The notes beneath the pieces were generated by a model. The model had not been told where the DNA came from and ran no database searches. It saw only the letters and a list, made by a program, of their open reading frames with translations. The position numbers and the translations under genes are program-made. From NCBI GenBank assembly GCA_018971835.1, contig JAGWZW010000001.1, forward strand, positions 1 to 64,000: DNA of 64,000 nucleotides, in the 5' to 3' direction. This DNA is from Alphaproteobacteria bacterium (GTDB lineage Bacteria > Pseudomonadota > Alphaproteobacteria > Micropepsales > Micropepsaceae). Below, in pieces: positions 35,984-46,064 of the stretch; the stretch's first letter is position 1; every line of letters starts with the position of its first letter.

Positions 35984-38062
35984 ATGGCGCGGCGGCCGCT
36001 CAGCGAAGGCCGGCCACACCCGCTGGGTGCGACATTCGATGGCGAAGGCGTGAACTTTGCCTTGTTCTCCGCTCATGCCACGAAGGTAGAGCTTTGCCTG
36101 TTCGACGGCGCCGGCGGGCACGAGACGGCGCGGCTGGCGCTGCCCGAATATACCGATGAAGTCTGGCACGGCTATCTGGCTGGCGCGCGGCCGGGCCAGC
36201 GCTACGGCTATCGCGTGCACGGCAGCTACGATCCCTATGCAGGCCATCGCTTCAATCCACACAAGCTCCTGGTCGATCCCTATGCGCGTGCGCTCGACCG
36301 CAGCTTTGCCTGGAGCGATCTGGCCTGCGGTTACAGCTTCGGCGATTCCCGCGAGGATCTCTCATTCGACACAAACGATAGCGCCGCGGTCATGCCCAAA
36401 GGTATCGTGACGGACGATACCTTCGATTGGCAGGGCGATGCGCCGCCCAACACTCCTCTCTGCGAAACGGTGATCTACGAGCTTCACCCGCGCGGCTACA
36501 CGATGCTGCATCCCGCTGTTCCCGAAGCGCAGCGCGGAACCTTTGCCGGGCTGGCGCATCCCGACGTGATCGGCTACCTCCGTGCCCTAGGCATCACTGC
36601 CGTCGAGCTTCTGCCGGTCCATCCCGTCGCGGTCACGCGCAATCTTGCCTCCCACGGATTGGTGGATTACTGGGGCTACAACGCCTTCAACTTTTTTGCG
36701 CCCGAACCGCGCTACCTTTCGGGCGGCGAACTCTCCGAGTTCCGCCGCATGGTGCGCGCGCTGCACGCGGGGGGCATCGAGGTCATCCTCGATGTCGTCT
36801 TCAATCACACCGGCGAAGGCAGCGAACTTGGCCCCACGCTTTCGTTCCGGGGCATCGACAATGCGTCCTACTATTGCCTTGCCGAAGACCGGCGGAATTA
36901 TGTCGATTACACCGGCTGCCGCAACACGTTGAACCTGGAGCATCCGCGGGTGCTGCAGATGGTGATGGACTCGCTGCGTTATTGGGTCGAGGCGATGCAT
37001 GTGGACGGCTTCCGCTTCGATCTTGCCGTCAGTCTGGCGCGCGCCAGGCACCATTTCTCGCAGCGTTCGCCGTTCTTTTCTGCGGTCGCGCAGGATCCGG
37101 TGCTGCGCAAGGTGAAGCTGATCGCGGAGCCCTGGGATCTCGGCCCGGACGGTTACCGGCTCGGCGGTTTCCCGCCGGGCTGGAGCGAGTGGAACGATCG
37201 CTACCGGGATACCGCGCGTCGCTTCTGGCGCGGCGATGGCAGGCAGACGGGCGAGCTGGCGTTCCGCCTTACCGGGTCGAGCGACCTGTTTGCCGGCCAT
37301 GGGCGCCGGCCCACGGCGAGCGTCAACTTCGTCACCGCACATGACGGCTTCACGTTGAACGATGTGGTCAGCTACAACGTCAAGCACAACGCGGAAAACC
37401 GCGAGGACAGCGCAGACGGCGCAAACGAGAACTACAGCTGGAATTGCGGTCACGAAGGGCCGAGCGAGGATCCCGGGGTCATCGCGCAGCGCGAACGGCA
37501 GAAGCGGAACCTGCTGGCGACCTTGCTGCTGTCGCGCGGCGTTCCGATGCTCACCGCCGGCGACGAGTTCGGCCGTACGCAGCGCGGCAACAACAACGCC
37601 TATTGCCAGGACAACGAGACAAGCTGGACCGACTGGCGGCTGGCCGAACGCAACACTTCTCTGCTGCGTTTCGTGCAAGCGCTGTTGCAGTTGCGCGCCG
37701 GCAATCCGGTCTTCCGCCTGCCGTCCTTCTTTCATGGCGAGCATATCGACGAAACGGGCATAAGAGATATCGTCTGGTTGACGCCGCCGGGCAGAGAGAT
37801 GGCGGGGACAGACTGGAACGATCCCGATTGCCGCGCGCTGGCTGTTCGCTACACCGCCGATACCGGCGACTTTCTTCTGCTCTTGAATGCCGGCGCGGAC
37901 GCGCGCCCCTTCCATTTGCCGTCTGCCGGAGGCGGTTCAGGTTGGCGTAGCTGTATTGCCACCGATGCGGGGATGCCGGATGGGGCAAGGTATGGCAGCA
38001 AGGTTGTTGTCGCGCCCTGTTCGCTGGTCTTGCTCACCGCAGAACCGGCGGCGCGATCATGA
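35984..38062 (+). CDS. glgX: Glycogen debranching enzyme (isoamylase-type)
   Basis: A 692-residue GH13 debranching enzyme that hydrolyses alpha-1,6 links in limit dextrins. The N-terminal CBM48 domain (GVNFALFSAHATKVELCLFD) precedes a barrel with VVFNHTGEGSELGPTLSFRG, nucleophile D346 in DGFRFDLAVSLAR, acid E382 in LIAEPWD and FVTAHDGFTLNDVVSYN. The ATG at 35984 follows AGGGAGG, ten bases after glgB, and its stop overlaps malQ. Confidence 0.95.
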   Translation: MARRPLSEGRPHPLGATFDGEGVNFALFSAHATKVELCLFDGAGGHETARLALPEYTDEVWHGYLAGARPGQRYGYRVHGSYDPYAGHRFNPHKLLVDPYARALDRSFAWSDLACGYSFGDSREDLSFDTNDSAAVMPKGIVTDDTFDWQGDAPPNTPLCETVIYELHPRGYTMLHPAVPEAQRGTFAGLAHPDVIGYLRALGITAVELLPVHPVAVTRNLASHGLVDYWGYNAFNFFAPEPRYLSGGELSEFRRMVRALHAGGIEVILDVVFNHTGEGSELGPTLSFRGIDNASYYCLAEDRRNYVDYTGCRNTLNLEHPRVLQMVMDSLRYWVEAMHVDGFRFDLAVSLARARHHFSQRSPFFSAVAQDPVLRKVKLIAEPWDLGPDGYRLGGFPPGWSEWNDRYRDTARRFWRGDGRQTGELAFRLTGSSDLFAGHGRRPTASVNFVTAHDGFTLNDVVSYNVKHNAENREDSADGANENYSWNCGHEGPSEDPGVIAQRERQKRNLLATLLLSRGVPMLTAGDEFGRTQRGNNNAYCQDNETSWTDWRLAERNTSLLRFVQALLQLRAGNPVFRLPSFFHGEHIDETGIRDIVWLTPPGREMAGTDWNDPDCRALAVRYTADTGDFLLLLNAGADARPFHLPSAGGGSGWRSCIATDAGMPDGARYGSKVVVAPCSLVLLTAEPAARS

Positions 38063-40170
38063 GCGATCATGCGCTTGCCCGGCTTGCCGAGGCCGCGGGG
38101 ATCGAGGCGCGCTATTGGGACATCGAAGGCCGCCAGCACGAAACGACGCCGGAGACGATGCGCGCCCTGCTGCGGGCCTTTGGCCTTCGGGCTGAAAGTG
38201 GTGCAGAGATCGGCGAGAGCCTTGCCCTGCTGCGCGGGGAGCCGTGGCGCGAGATGGTGCCGCCGGTGCATATGATGCGCGAAGGCGAGGGGACTGCCAT
38301 CGCGTATCGGGCACCGCCTGGAGAGGCGGGAAAGCTCGAATGGGCGATTGTCTGCGAAAACGGTGAACAGCGCACCGGCGTCTGCGACCTTGCCACGCTG
38401 CCGGTCGAAGAGACGGGCGAGGCGGCGGGAATGGCGACAGCGCTGCGCAAACTGCCGCTGCCGGCTTTGCCTTTGGGCTATCATCATCTCCGTCTTGCCG
38501 GAGCTGAGGCCGAAACGCTGCTGATCGTGGCACCGCCGTCGTGCCACCTGCCGGCTGGCTGGCCTAGACGGCGTTATTGGGGCCTTGCCGCGCAGCTCTA
38601 CGCGCTGCGGCGCCGGGGCGATTGGGGGATCGGCGATTTCACCGCGTTGCGTGCGCTGATTGCGGGCGCCGGTGCGGCCGATGCCGTCGGCCTCAACCCG
38701 CTGCATGCGCTGTTCCGCGATGTGCCCGAAGCGGCGAGTCCTTATTCGCCGTCGAGTCGGCTTTTTTGCAATCCGCTCTATCTCGATATCGAGGCCGTCA
38801 CCGAATACGCCGAGGCCCAGGTGGGAGCGCGCCGGCGGCACGTCGGCGCATTCGTCGATTACCGTTCGATCGCCGCGGAGAAATATGCCGTTCTCGAAAC
38901 CATGTTCCGGGTCTTCCAATCGCGGCATCTCGCGGCCACGGACGCGCGCGCCGCGGACTTTCTCGCCTTCGTGGCGCAAGGTGGCGAGCCGCTGCGCAAA
39001 TTCGCGCTGTTCGAAGCGCTCTGCGAGGCCTTCGGCAGCCACGACTGGCGGCACTGGCCGCTTTGGGCCCAGAACGCGGATTCGCCGGGAGCCCGTGCCT
39101 TCGCCGAAGACCACACATCGCGCATCGCTTATTCGCAATATCTGCAATGGCAATGCGATATGCAGCTCGGTGCGGCGTCTGCGCTGGCGCGCGAAAGGAT
39201 GGCCATCGGGCTCTACGGCGATCTTGCCGTCAGCGTGGATACGACGAGCGCGGATCATTGGGCGGAGCGCAAGATCTTTGCCGGAGAGGCGCGCATCGGC
39301 GCGCCACCCGATCCCTTCAACGAACAGGGCCAGGAATGGGGCGTGGTGCCATTCGATCCGCGGGCGCTGCGCCGCAGCGGATATGGCTACCTCATCGCGC
39401 TTTTCCGGTCGGCCATGCGGCATGTCGGCGCGTTGCGCATCGATCATGTCATGGGCTGGCAGCGATTGTTTCTCGTTCCGGCCGGTGCGCCGGCGGCATC
39501 CGGCGCCTATGTGCGTTATCCGCTCGAAGATTTTCTTGCCATTGCGGCGCTGGAAAGCCGGCGCAATCAGTGCCTGCTCATTGGCGAAGATCTGGGCACG
39601 GTTCCGGCCGGCTTTCGCGAGCGCATGGCCGCGGCAAAACTGCTCTCCTGCCGCGTTTTCTATTTCGAGCGTGACGGCGCCCGCTTCCGCAGGCCGCAAG
39701 AATTTCCTCTGCTTTCCGCCGTCTCCGCCACCACGCACGATCTGGCGACGCTGCGCGGTTATTGGCTGGGCGAGGATATCGCCGTAAAGGCAAGGCTGGG
39801 CGTGCTCGCTATGGACGAGGCGGCGCGGGCGCGAACGGCACGCGCCGAAGACAAGCGACTGATGCTGGAGGCGCTGCGCGACGAAGGCGTGCTACCTGCC
39901 GATCTTGATTTGGCATATGCAACTGCGGAGCTATCGCCCGCCCTGGCGGCGGCGATCCATGCCTATCTTGCGCGTACGCCCAGCCTGTTGTTTGTGGCGC
40001 AACTTGACGATCTCGCAGGCAGTCTGGAGCAGACAAACCTGCCAGGAACCACCACCGAATATCCCAATTGGCGCCGCCGCCTGGCGCGCACACTTGAGGA
40101 TCTGCTGGGCGATCCGGCAATCCGCGAGGCGATGGCGGCCATCGCTCGCGAGCGCGCCGGTCCGGTTTAG
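38059..40170 (+). CDS. malQ: 4-alpha-glucanotransferase (amylomaltase)
   Basis: A 703-residue GH77 enzyme that transfers alpha-1,4-glucan segments and disproportionates maltodextrins. WGLAAQLYALRRRGDWGIGDF starts the barrel, ASPYSPSSRLFCNPLYLDIE is the GH77 signature, D462 in LRIDHVMGWQR is the nucleophile and E510 in IGEDLGTVP the acid. About 170 N-terminal residues form the extra domain of the long bacterial MalQ forms. It overlaps glgX at its start and the convergent glycerate kinase by four bases at its end. Confidence 0.94.
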   Translation: MSDHALARLAEAAGIEARYWDIEGRQHETTPETMRALLRAFGLRAESGAEIGESLALLRGEPWREMVPPVHMMREGEGTAIAYRAPPGEAGKLEWAIVCENGEQRTGVCDLATLPVEETGEAAGMATALRKLPLPALPLGYHHLRLAGAEAETLLIVAPPSCHLPAGWPRRRYWGLAAQLYALRRRGDWGIGDFTALRALIAGAGAADAVGLNPLHALFRDVPEAASPYSPSSRLFCNPLYLDIEAVTEYAEAQVGARRRHVGAFVDYRSIAAEKYAVLETMFRVFQSRHLAATDARAADFLAFVAQGGEPLRKFALFEALCEAFGSHDWRHWPLWAQNADSPGARAFAEDHTSRIAYSQYLQWQCDMQLGAASALARERMAIGLYGDLAVSVDTTSADHWAERKIFAGEARIGAPPDPFNEQGQEWGVVPFDPRALRRSGYGYLIALFRSAMRHVGALRIDHVMGWQRLFLVPAGAPAASGAYVRYPLEDFLAIAALESRRNQCLLIGEDLGTVPAGFRERMAAAKLLSCRVFYFERDGARFRRPQEFPLLSAVSATTHDLATLRGYWLGEDIAVKARLGVLAMDEAARARTARAEDKRLMLEALRDEGVLPADLDLAYATAELSPALAAAIHAYLARTPSLLFVAQLDDLAGSLEQTNLPGTTTEYPNWRRRLARTLEDLLGDPAIREAMAAIARERAGPV

Positions 40171-41447
40171 CCGATCAGGATCGCGCGAATGTCGTTGACA
40201 TTGGTGAAAGTCGGGCCGGTGACGACCAGATCGCCCAGGGCGGCGAAGGCGTCGTAGCTCGCGTGGCGCGCCAGTAGGTTCCGCAGATCGAGCCCGGCCG
40301 TTGCGGCACGGCGAAGCGTGTCCGGTGTGACGATGGCGCCGGCCGCGTTCTCCGTGCCGTCAATGCCGTCGCTGTCACCGGCGAGGGCCCAGATGTCCGG
40401 ATGCTCGTGCAAGGAAAGCGCAAGCGAGAGCAGGAATTCCTGATTGCGCCCGCCCCGTCCGCCCGCGCTATTCGCCAGCGTCACGGTCGTCTCGCCGCCG
40501 GAAAGCAGCAGCGCCGGCGCTGCTGCGGGCTGGCCGTGCCGCGCGCAGGATTTGGCGATTCCCGCCATGACGACGCCGAGCGCTGCCGCCTCGCCCTCGA
40601 TGGCATCGCCGAGGATCAGCGGCGTGAGGTTGGCGCCACGCGCAACATCCGCAGCGGCGCGCAAGGCCGTCATGGCGGACGCGATCACATGCACCTCGCC
40701 CTCCGCCGGTTCAGGTGGCGGCAGGTTCCGCCCAATATAGGCCGCGACGGTTTCGGGGAGCGTCAGCCGGTAACGTGCCGTGATCTCGCGCACCTGCGAT
40801 GCGGATGGCGGCGCGCCGAGGGTCGGGCCGGAAGCGACATCCGCGGGATTGTCTCCGGGGATATCGCTGATCACCAGCGTGACGATCCGCGCCGGCGCGG
40901 CGGCGGCGGCGAGCCGTCCGCCCTTGACCGCGGAGAGATAACGCCGCATCGCATTGATCTCGTGGATCGGCGCACCGGAGGCGAGCAACTGGCGCGTGAC
41001 ATCCGCCTTGTCCGCCAGCGTGATGCCGCCGGCGCCCAGCGCCATTGTCGCCGAGCCGCCGCCAGAGGCCAGCATGAGCACCAGATCGGACGGGCCGAGG
41101 TGCGAGAGCGCCTGCAGGATGCGCCGCGCCGCTGCTTCGCTGTTGGCATCCGGTACGGGGTGGCCCGCCTCGATCACCTCGATGCGTGCGGTCGGCTGGG
41201 CGTGGCCGTAGCGCGTCGCCACCACGCCGGTGAGCGGCACGTCAGGCCAGGCCGCTTCGACGGCCGCCGCCATGCGGGCCGAAGCCTTGCCGGCCCCGAC
41301 GACCACGCAGCGGCCCTTTGGCTTTTGGGGCAGGTGTGCGGCGAGGGTGGTGAAAGGATCGGCGCTCTTCACCGCGGCGTGAAAAACGGCGAGGAGGATT
41401 TCGCGCGCCCAAACATCGGAAAATCTGGCATCTGAGAACCGGTTCAT
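40167..41447 (-). CDS. Glycerate kinase (DUF4147/MOFRL type, glycerate 2-kinase-like)
   Basis: A 426-residue class II glycerate kinase (GckA/TtuD-like). The N-terminal DUF4147 domain has VVVGAGKASARMAAAVE and LASGGGSATMALGAGGITLADK. The C-terminal MOFRL domain has LLSGGETTVTLANSAGGRGGRNQEFLLSLAL and ALAGDSDGIDGTENAAGAIV. It phosphorylates D-glycerate to 2-phosphoglycerate. ATG at 41447 gives the usual N-terminus. Next to glycogen and Calvin-cycle genes it could salvage glycerate formed after rubisco oxygenation, but no glycolate genes are adjacent. Confidence 0.92.
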   Translation of the reverse strand: MNRFSDARFSDVWAREILLAVFHAAVKSADPFTTLAAHLPQKPKGRCVVVGAGKASARMAAAVEAAWPDVPLTGVVATRYGHAQPTARIEVIEAGHPVPDANSEAAARRILQALSHLGPSDLVLMLASGGGSATMALGAGGITLADKADVTRQLLASGAPIHEINAMRRYLSAVKGGRLAAAAAPARIVTLVISDIPGDNPADVASGPTLGAPPSASQVREITARYRLTLPETVAAYIGRNLPPPEPAEGEVHVIASAMTALRAAADVARGANLTPLILGDAIEGEAAALGVVMAGIAKSCARHGQPAAAPALLLSGGETTVTLANSAGGRGGRNQEFLLSLALSLHEHPDIWALAGDSDGIDGTENAAGAIVTPDTLRRAATAGLDLRNLLARHASYDAFAALGDLVVTGPTFTNVNDIRAILIG

Positions 41448-41758
41448 GAGGTCGCCTTGCCGCGTTCGCCCAGCGTTGCGGAATCTGGTTTCCGAGTGTC
41501 TGCCGTGAATCAGGTAACCCGGCTGGTATTGATAGCGCAACTCACTAATGGCTATCGGTCCGGCAAAGCTGGTTTCTGTCAGTCGCTAGCAAAAGATTCA
41601 GATATGGCGACAGTATCGCGACTGTGATGCAGATGCGAGTAAAGGCAGCGACCCTTTGTATTGATAATGAATGCTGCGCGTCGAATTGCTTGCCGATTTT
41701 CTTTCGCGCGCGTTAAACTATTTTCACCAAGGACTCACATCGTTCGATGAGGATCAAG
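41448..41758. other. Divergent intergenic region, about 310 bases
   Basis: Lies between glycerate kinase (leftward) and the small membrane protein (rightward) and is less GC-rich than its surroundings. It contains an inverted repeat ACAGT-ATCGCG-ACTGT and a possible rightward promoter, TTGCCG (41690-41695), 18 bases, TAAACT (41714-41719). I see no gene or RNA in it. Confidence 0.4.
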
Positions 41759-41956
41759 ATGTTCAAGATTGCCTTGTTGATCTGGGTTATGGCTGGAGTG
41801 ACGCTGGCGGGCAGCCTCATTCTGATTGCGCTGGTGATGCCGGGCTTCGGACAATCGGAAATGCAGATGATTCCGATTGCCGGAATCGCCGGATTTCTTA
41901 TCGCGATGCCTTTGTCGTATTTGCTCGCCAAGCGCATTTCGCATCCCGCACATTGA
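41759..41956 (+). CDS. Small two-helix membrane protein
   Basis: A 65-residue protein with two transmembrane helices (about residues 2-25 and 36-56) joined by a short GFGQSEMQM loop and ending in a lysine/arginine/histidine tail. It resembles small alphaproteobacterial membrane proteins often mislabelled CTP synthetase. GAGGA (41749-41753) five bases before the ATG at 41759 fixes this start over the one at 41747 in the track. Function unknown. Confidence 0.7.
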   Translation: MFKIALLIWVMAGVTLAGSLILIALVMPGFGQSEMQMIPIAGIAGFLIAMPLSYLLAKRISHPAH

Positions 41957-42080
41957 ACGCGGTTGCGCTTCTATTGAGCATCTGGTTCCGCGCCGGCTGA
42001 TTTCGCCGCCAATGTGGTTCTGCGTCATGCGGCTTGGCGGCATGGTGCAGAGCACGTGCGGATAGCCGTTCCTCCCGGGA

Positions 42081-44111
42081 TCAGTTGGTTTTCTTGGCGG
42101 CGATGGCGCGGCGCACGGCTTCGGCCACGTTCTCGGGCGTGAAGCCGAAATGGGGGAAGAGATCCTTGGCGGGCGCGGATTCGCCGAAGCGGTCGATGCC
42201 CACCACTGCCTCGCGGCAGCTGGCATAGAAGCCCCAGCCGCGCGTGGTGCCGGCTTCGACCACGGCGGTCGGCAGGCCGGGCGGCAGCACGGCGTCGCGC
42301 CAGGCCTTGTCCTGCCGTTCGAAGGCTTCGACCGACGGCAGCGAGACGAGGCGCACGGTAATGCCCTTGGCCTTCAGCGACTCCGCCGCCGCGCGCGCCA
42401 GTGAAACTTCCGAGCCGGTGGCGATGATCGCCGCATCCAGCTTCGCGCCCATATCGGCGAGGATGTAGCCGCCTTGGGCGATTCCGGCCTCGGTCTTGGC
42501 GCCGCGCGGCTGCGGCGCGAGATTCTGGCGCGAGAGGATCAGCGCGGTCGGCCCATCCCGGCGTGCCAGCGCCGCCGCCCAGGCTGCCGCCGTCTCGGCC
42601 GCATCGCACGGCCGCCAGACGTCGAGATTGGGGATCAACCGGAGCGATTCCACATGCTCGATCGGCTGGTGTGTGGGGCCGTCCTCGCCCAGGCCAATGG
42701 AATCGTGGGTCAGCACATAGATGACGCGCTGGCCCATCAGCGCGCTCATGCGCATGGCGTTGCGCGCGTAATCGGTGAAGACCAGGAAGGTCGCCACATA
42801 GGGAATGAAGCCGCCGTGCAGCGCGATGCCGTTGGCGATGGCCGACATGGCGAACTCGCGCACGCCGAAAAAGATGGTGTTGCCGGCGGGGTCGCGCGTC
42901 AGCGGGCGCGAGCCCTTGTGCCAGGTGAGGTTGGAATGGGCGAGGTCGGCGGAACCGCCGATCATCTCCGGCAACGCGGCGGCAAAAGCGGTGAGGGCGT
43001 TCTGGCTGGCCTTGCGGCTGGCGATGTTTTCCGCCTTCTGCGCAGTGGAGGCGACAGCCGCCGCTGCCATCTCGGGGAACTCGACCGGCAGGTCGCCGGC
43101 GATGCGGCGCTCGAATTCGGCGGCGAGGTCGGGAAAGGCTTTCGCGTAGCGCGCGAATGCCGTCTTCCATTCCTGCTCGTTTGCAGCGCCGACGTCTTTG
43201 CCGTTCCAGGCGTCATAGACATCCGCCGGAATCGCGAAGGGCGCATGATCCCAGCCGATTGCCGCGCGCACGCGCGCCGCTTCCTCGGCGCCGAGCGGGG
43301 CGCCATGCGTATCCTGATGGCCTTCCTTGCCGGGCGAGCCGCGGCCGATCCGGGTCTTGCAGCAGATCAGCGTCGGCTTCTCGCCGTTGGCGGTCGCTAC
43401 GGCGATGGCTACGTCGACGGCGGCCGGGTCGTGGCCGTCCACGTCGCGGATCACCTGCCAGCCATAGGCTTCGAAGCGCTTCGGCGTATCGTCCGGAAAC
43501 CACTCGGCGACATTGCCGTCGATCGAGATGCCGTTGTCGTCGTAGAGCGCGATCAGCTTGCCGAGGCGGAGGCTGCCGGCGAGCGAAGCGGCTTCGTGGC
43601 TGATGCCTTCCATCATGCAGCCGTCGCCCAGGATGACGAAGGTGCGGTGATCGACCACCGTATGGCCGGGGCGGTTGAACTGCGCCGCCAGCGTCTTCTC
43701 CGCGATGGCCATGCCGACCGCATTGGTGAAACCCTGGCCGAGCGGGCCGGTGGTGGTCTCCACGCCGGGCGTCATGCCGTGTTCGGGATGGCCGGGAGTC
43801 TTGGAGCCGAAGCGGCGGAAGCGTTTCAATTCCTCCAGCGGCAGATTGTAGCCGCTCAGATGCAGCAGCGAGTAGAGCAGCGCCGAGGCATGGCCGTTGG
43901 AAAGCACGAAGCGGTCGCGGTCCGGCCAAGCCGGATTCGCGGGATTGTGCTTGAGGTGGCGGCGCCATAACACGCTCGCCACTTCGGCCAGCCCCATCGG
44001 CGCACCCGGATGGCCGCATTTGGCTTCCTCCACCATGTCCATCGCCAGGATGCGCAGCGCATCGATGGCCTGCCGCTCCAGCCGGGTTTCCGGCGTTTCC
44101 CTCATGTTCAT
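42081..44111 (-). CDS. cbbT: Transketolase (Calvin-cycle operon copy)
   Basis: A 676-residue thiamine enzyme that shuttles two-carbon units in ribulose-bisphosphate regeneration. The TPP site reads [18 protein letters not shown] with DDNGISIDG, and other landmarks are [31 protein letters not shown] and [17 protein letters not shown]. The start at 44111 (MNMRET) follows GGAGGAAGG; the much longer track ORF reads back through the cbbP region. It is the last gene of the cbb operon, 11 bases after cbbP; no aldolase follows. Confidence 0.95.
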   Translation of the reverse strand: MNMRETPETRLERQAIDALRILAMDMVEEAKCGHPGAPMGLAEVASVLWRRHLKHNPANPAWPDRDRFVLSNGHASALLYSLLHLSGYNLPLEELKRFRRFGSKTPGHPEHGMTPGVETTTGPLGQGFTNAVGMAIAEKTLAAQFNRPGHTVVDHRTFVILGDGCMMEGISHEAASLAGSLRLGKLIALYDDNGISIDGNVAEWFPDDTPKRFEAYGWQVIRDVDGHDPAAVDVAIAVATANGEKPTLICCKTRIGRGSPGKEGHQDTHGAPLGAEEAARVRAAIGWDHAPFAIPADVYDAWNGKDVGAANEQEWKTAFARYAKAFPDLAAEFERRIAGDLPVEFPEMAAAAVASTAQKAENIASRKASQNALTAFAAALPEMIGGSADLAHSNLTWHKGSRPLTRDPAGNTIFFGVREFAMSAIANGIALHGGFIPYVATFLVFTDYARNAMRMSALMGQRVIYVLTHDSIGLGEDGPTHQPIEHVESLRLIPNLDVWRPCDAAETAAAWAAALARRDGPTALILSRQNLAPQPRGAKTEAGIAQGGYILADMGAKLDAAIIATGSEVSLARAAAESLKAKGITVRLVSLPSVEAFERQDKAWRDAVLPPGLPTAVVEAGTTRGWGFYASCREAVVGIDRFGESAPAKDLFPHFGFTPENVAEAVRRAIAAKKTN

Positions 44112-44122
44112 GGCCTTCCTCC

Positions 44123-44989
44123 TCAGGCGGCGCGCCGCTTCTTTTCGATCAGTTGCAGGATGATGGGCGTCAGGATGAGCTGCATGGCCAGGTCCAGCTT
44201 GCCGCCCGGAATGACGATGGAGTTGGCACGCGACATGAAGCTGCCCTGGATCATCTTGACCAGATAGACGAAGTCGATGCCGCGCGGATTGCGGAAGCGG
44301 ATCACCACCATCGATTCGTCGGGCGTCGGGATCCAGCGCGCGATGAAGGGATTGGAGGTGTCCACCGTCGGCACGCGCTGGAAGTTGATGTCCGTCTCCG
44401 TGAACTGCGGGCAGATGTAGTTCACATAGTCGGGCATGCGGCGCAGGATGGTGTCGACGATGGCCTCGCGCGAATAGCCGCGGTCGGCCTTGTCGCGATG
44501 GATCTTCTGGATCCATTCGAGGTTGATCACCGGCACCACGCCGATCTTGAGATCGGCATGCTGGGCGGTATTGACCTCGTCGGTCACCACCGCGCCGTGC
44601 AGGCCCTCGTAGAACAGCAGGTCCGAATTGGCCGGCAGCGGCGACCAGTCGGTGAAGGTGCCCGCCGGGCTGCCCAGAACCTCCGCCTCCTCGGCGCTAT
44701 GCACGTAATGCCGCGTGCGGCCCGTGCCGGTGGCGCTGTATTGCGCAAACACGGCCTCCAGGTCTTCGAGGATGTTCGCTTCGGGCCCGAAATGACTGAA
44801 ATGGTTGTGGCCTTCCCTGGCCATCATCTTTTTCATCTCGACGCGGTCGTAGCGATGGAAGGCGTCGCCCTCGATGAAGGCGGCCTCGATCTTCTCGCGG
44901 CGGAAAATCTGCTCGAAGGTCTTCTTGACTGACGTGGTGCCCGCGCCCGACGAGCCGGTCACCGAAATGATGGGATGCTTGATCGACAT
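44123..44989 (-). CDS. cbbP: Phosphoribulokinase
   Basis: A 288-residue bacterial (class I) phosphoribulokinase making ribulose-1,5-bisphosphate from ribulose-5-phosphate and ATP. The P-loop variant [14 protein letters not shown] opens the protein, followed by [10 protein letters not shown] with the catalytic acid region and [13 protein letters not shown]. Length fits proteobacterial PRK, which is typically NADH-activated and AMP-inhibited. It lies 11 bases after cbbF and 11 before cbbT. Confidence 0.97.
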   Translation of the reverse strand: MSIKHPIISVTGSSGAGTTSVKKTFEQIFRREKIEAAFIEGDAFHRYDRVEMKKMMAREGHNHFSHFGPEANILEDLEAVFAQYSATGTGRTRHYVHSAEEAEVLGSPAGTFTDWSPLPANSDLLFYEGLHGAVVTDEVNTAQHADLKIGVVPVINLEWIQKIHRDKADRGYSREAIVDTILRRMPDYVNYICPQFTETDINFQRVPTVDTSNPFIARWIPTPDESMVVIRFRNPRGIDFVYLVKMIQGSFMSRANSIVIPGGKLDLAMQLILTPIILQLIEKKRRAA

Positions 44990-45000
44990 CGGCTCAGCTC

Positions 45001-46044
45001 CTATGCGCGAAACAGGCCACGGCGGCCGAACAGCGGCGAGCGTTCGCCGATGGAGGGCGGCCAGACGTGATAGCGTTCCAGCCGGTCCACCTCCTCACGC
45101 GAACCGAACAGCAGCGGCACGCGCGCGTGCAGGTTCGCCGGCGAGGTGTCGAGCAGCGGTCCCTGCCCGGTGGAGGCGCTGGCGCCGGCCTGCTCCATCA
45201 AGAGGGCGATGGGATTGCCTTCGTAGACCAGGCGCAGCCGCCCGCTGCCGTAGCCGGGGCGGGCATCGCCCGGATAGAAATAGACGCCGCCGCGCATCAG
45301 GATGCGGTGCGCCTCCGCCACCATCGAGGCGATCCAGCGCATGTTGAAGTTCTGCCCGCGCGGGCCATCGCTGCCGGCAATGCAATCGTCGAACCAGTTC
45401 CGCACCGCGTCGTCCCAGTGACGGTAGTTGGAGGCATTGATTGCGAATTCCAGGCTGCGCGGTGGAACCTTCATGCCCGCTTTGGTCAGAACGAACTCGC
45501 CCGTCTTGCGATCGAGCGTGAACATGTCGGTGCCGTCGCACAGCGTCAGCACCAGCGTGGTCTGCGGGCCGTAGAGCACGTAACCGGCAGCGAGCTGGGC
45601 GCGTCCGGGCTGGAGGAACGGCGCCTCCGGGCCTTCGTGCTCCGGCAGAACGGGTAGGATCGAGAAGATCGTGCCCACCGAGACGTTGGTATCGATATTG
45701 TTGGAGCCGTCGAGCGGATCGAAGGCCACCACCAGCGGCGCGCCGGCGTTGAGGGCCACGGGCGCGGCCATCTCCTCGCTCGCCAGCGCGGCGACGGGCG
45801 CGGACTTGAGCGCCTCGATCAGCATGGCGTTGGTGCGAAGGTCGATTTCCTTCTGCACGTCGTTGCCTTCGCCGGCGCCGAGTTCGGCGGCGAGATCGCC
45901 GGCCAGCGGCCCCGCGGCGATCAGTTCGGCAATGTCGCAACAGGCGCGTGCGATGGCGGCGACGGTTTCGGCCACGGGCTTGCGCGCCGCGTCGCTGCCG
46001 GCCCAGCGGGCGAGATGATCGGAAAGGGGAATGCGGTCTTCCAT
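45001..46044 (-). CDS. cbbF: Fructose-1,6-bisphosphatase, class I
   Basis: A 347-residue class I FBPase. The metal and substrate motif is FDPLDGSNNIDTNVSVGTIF, and other landmarks are NDVQKEIDLRTN, NFNMRWIASMVAEAHRIL and GGVYFYPGDARPGYGSGRLR. It dephosphorylates fructose-1,6-bisphosphate, and perhaps sedoheptulose-1,7-bisphosphate, in the Calvin cycle. The start at 46044 (MEDRIP) matches the family; the track ORF continues upstream through cbbX. It lies 20 bases after cbbX. Confidence 0.95.
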   Translation of the reverse strand: MEDRIPLSDHLARWAGSDAARKPVAETVAAIARACCDIAELIAAGPLAGDLAAELGAGEGNDVQKEIDLRTNAMLIEALKSAPVAALASEEMAAPVALNAGAPLVVAFDPLDGSNNIDTNVSVGTIFSILPVLPEHEGPEAPFLQPGRAQLAAGYVLYGPQTTLVLTLCDGTDMFTLDRKTGEFVLTKAGMKVPPRSLEFAINASNYRHWDDAVRNWFDDCIAGSDGPRGQNFNMRWIASMVAEAHRILMRGGVYFYPGDARPGYGSGRLRLVYEGNPIALLMEQAGASASTGQGPLLDTSPANLHARVPLLFGSREEVDRLERYHVWPPSIGERSPLFGRRGLFRA

Positions 46045-46064
46045 ATCGGTCCTCGCTATCGTCG

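Noticed and set aside
36587-39738. Long minus-strand ORFs (442 and 629 residues) opposite glgX and malQ
   Set aside because: Antisense to two genes with intact catalytic motifs; composition is that of a shadow frame.
41660-41675. TTGAT-AATG-AATGC as another FNR-like site near 41661
   Set aside because: The second half-site matches too poorly to ATCAA to be supported.
42474-43970. 498-residue plus-strand ORF opposite cbbT
   Set aside because: Lies entirely within transketolase, which has complete TPP motifs.
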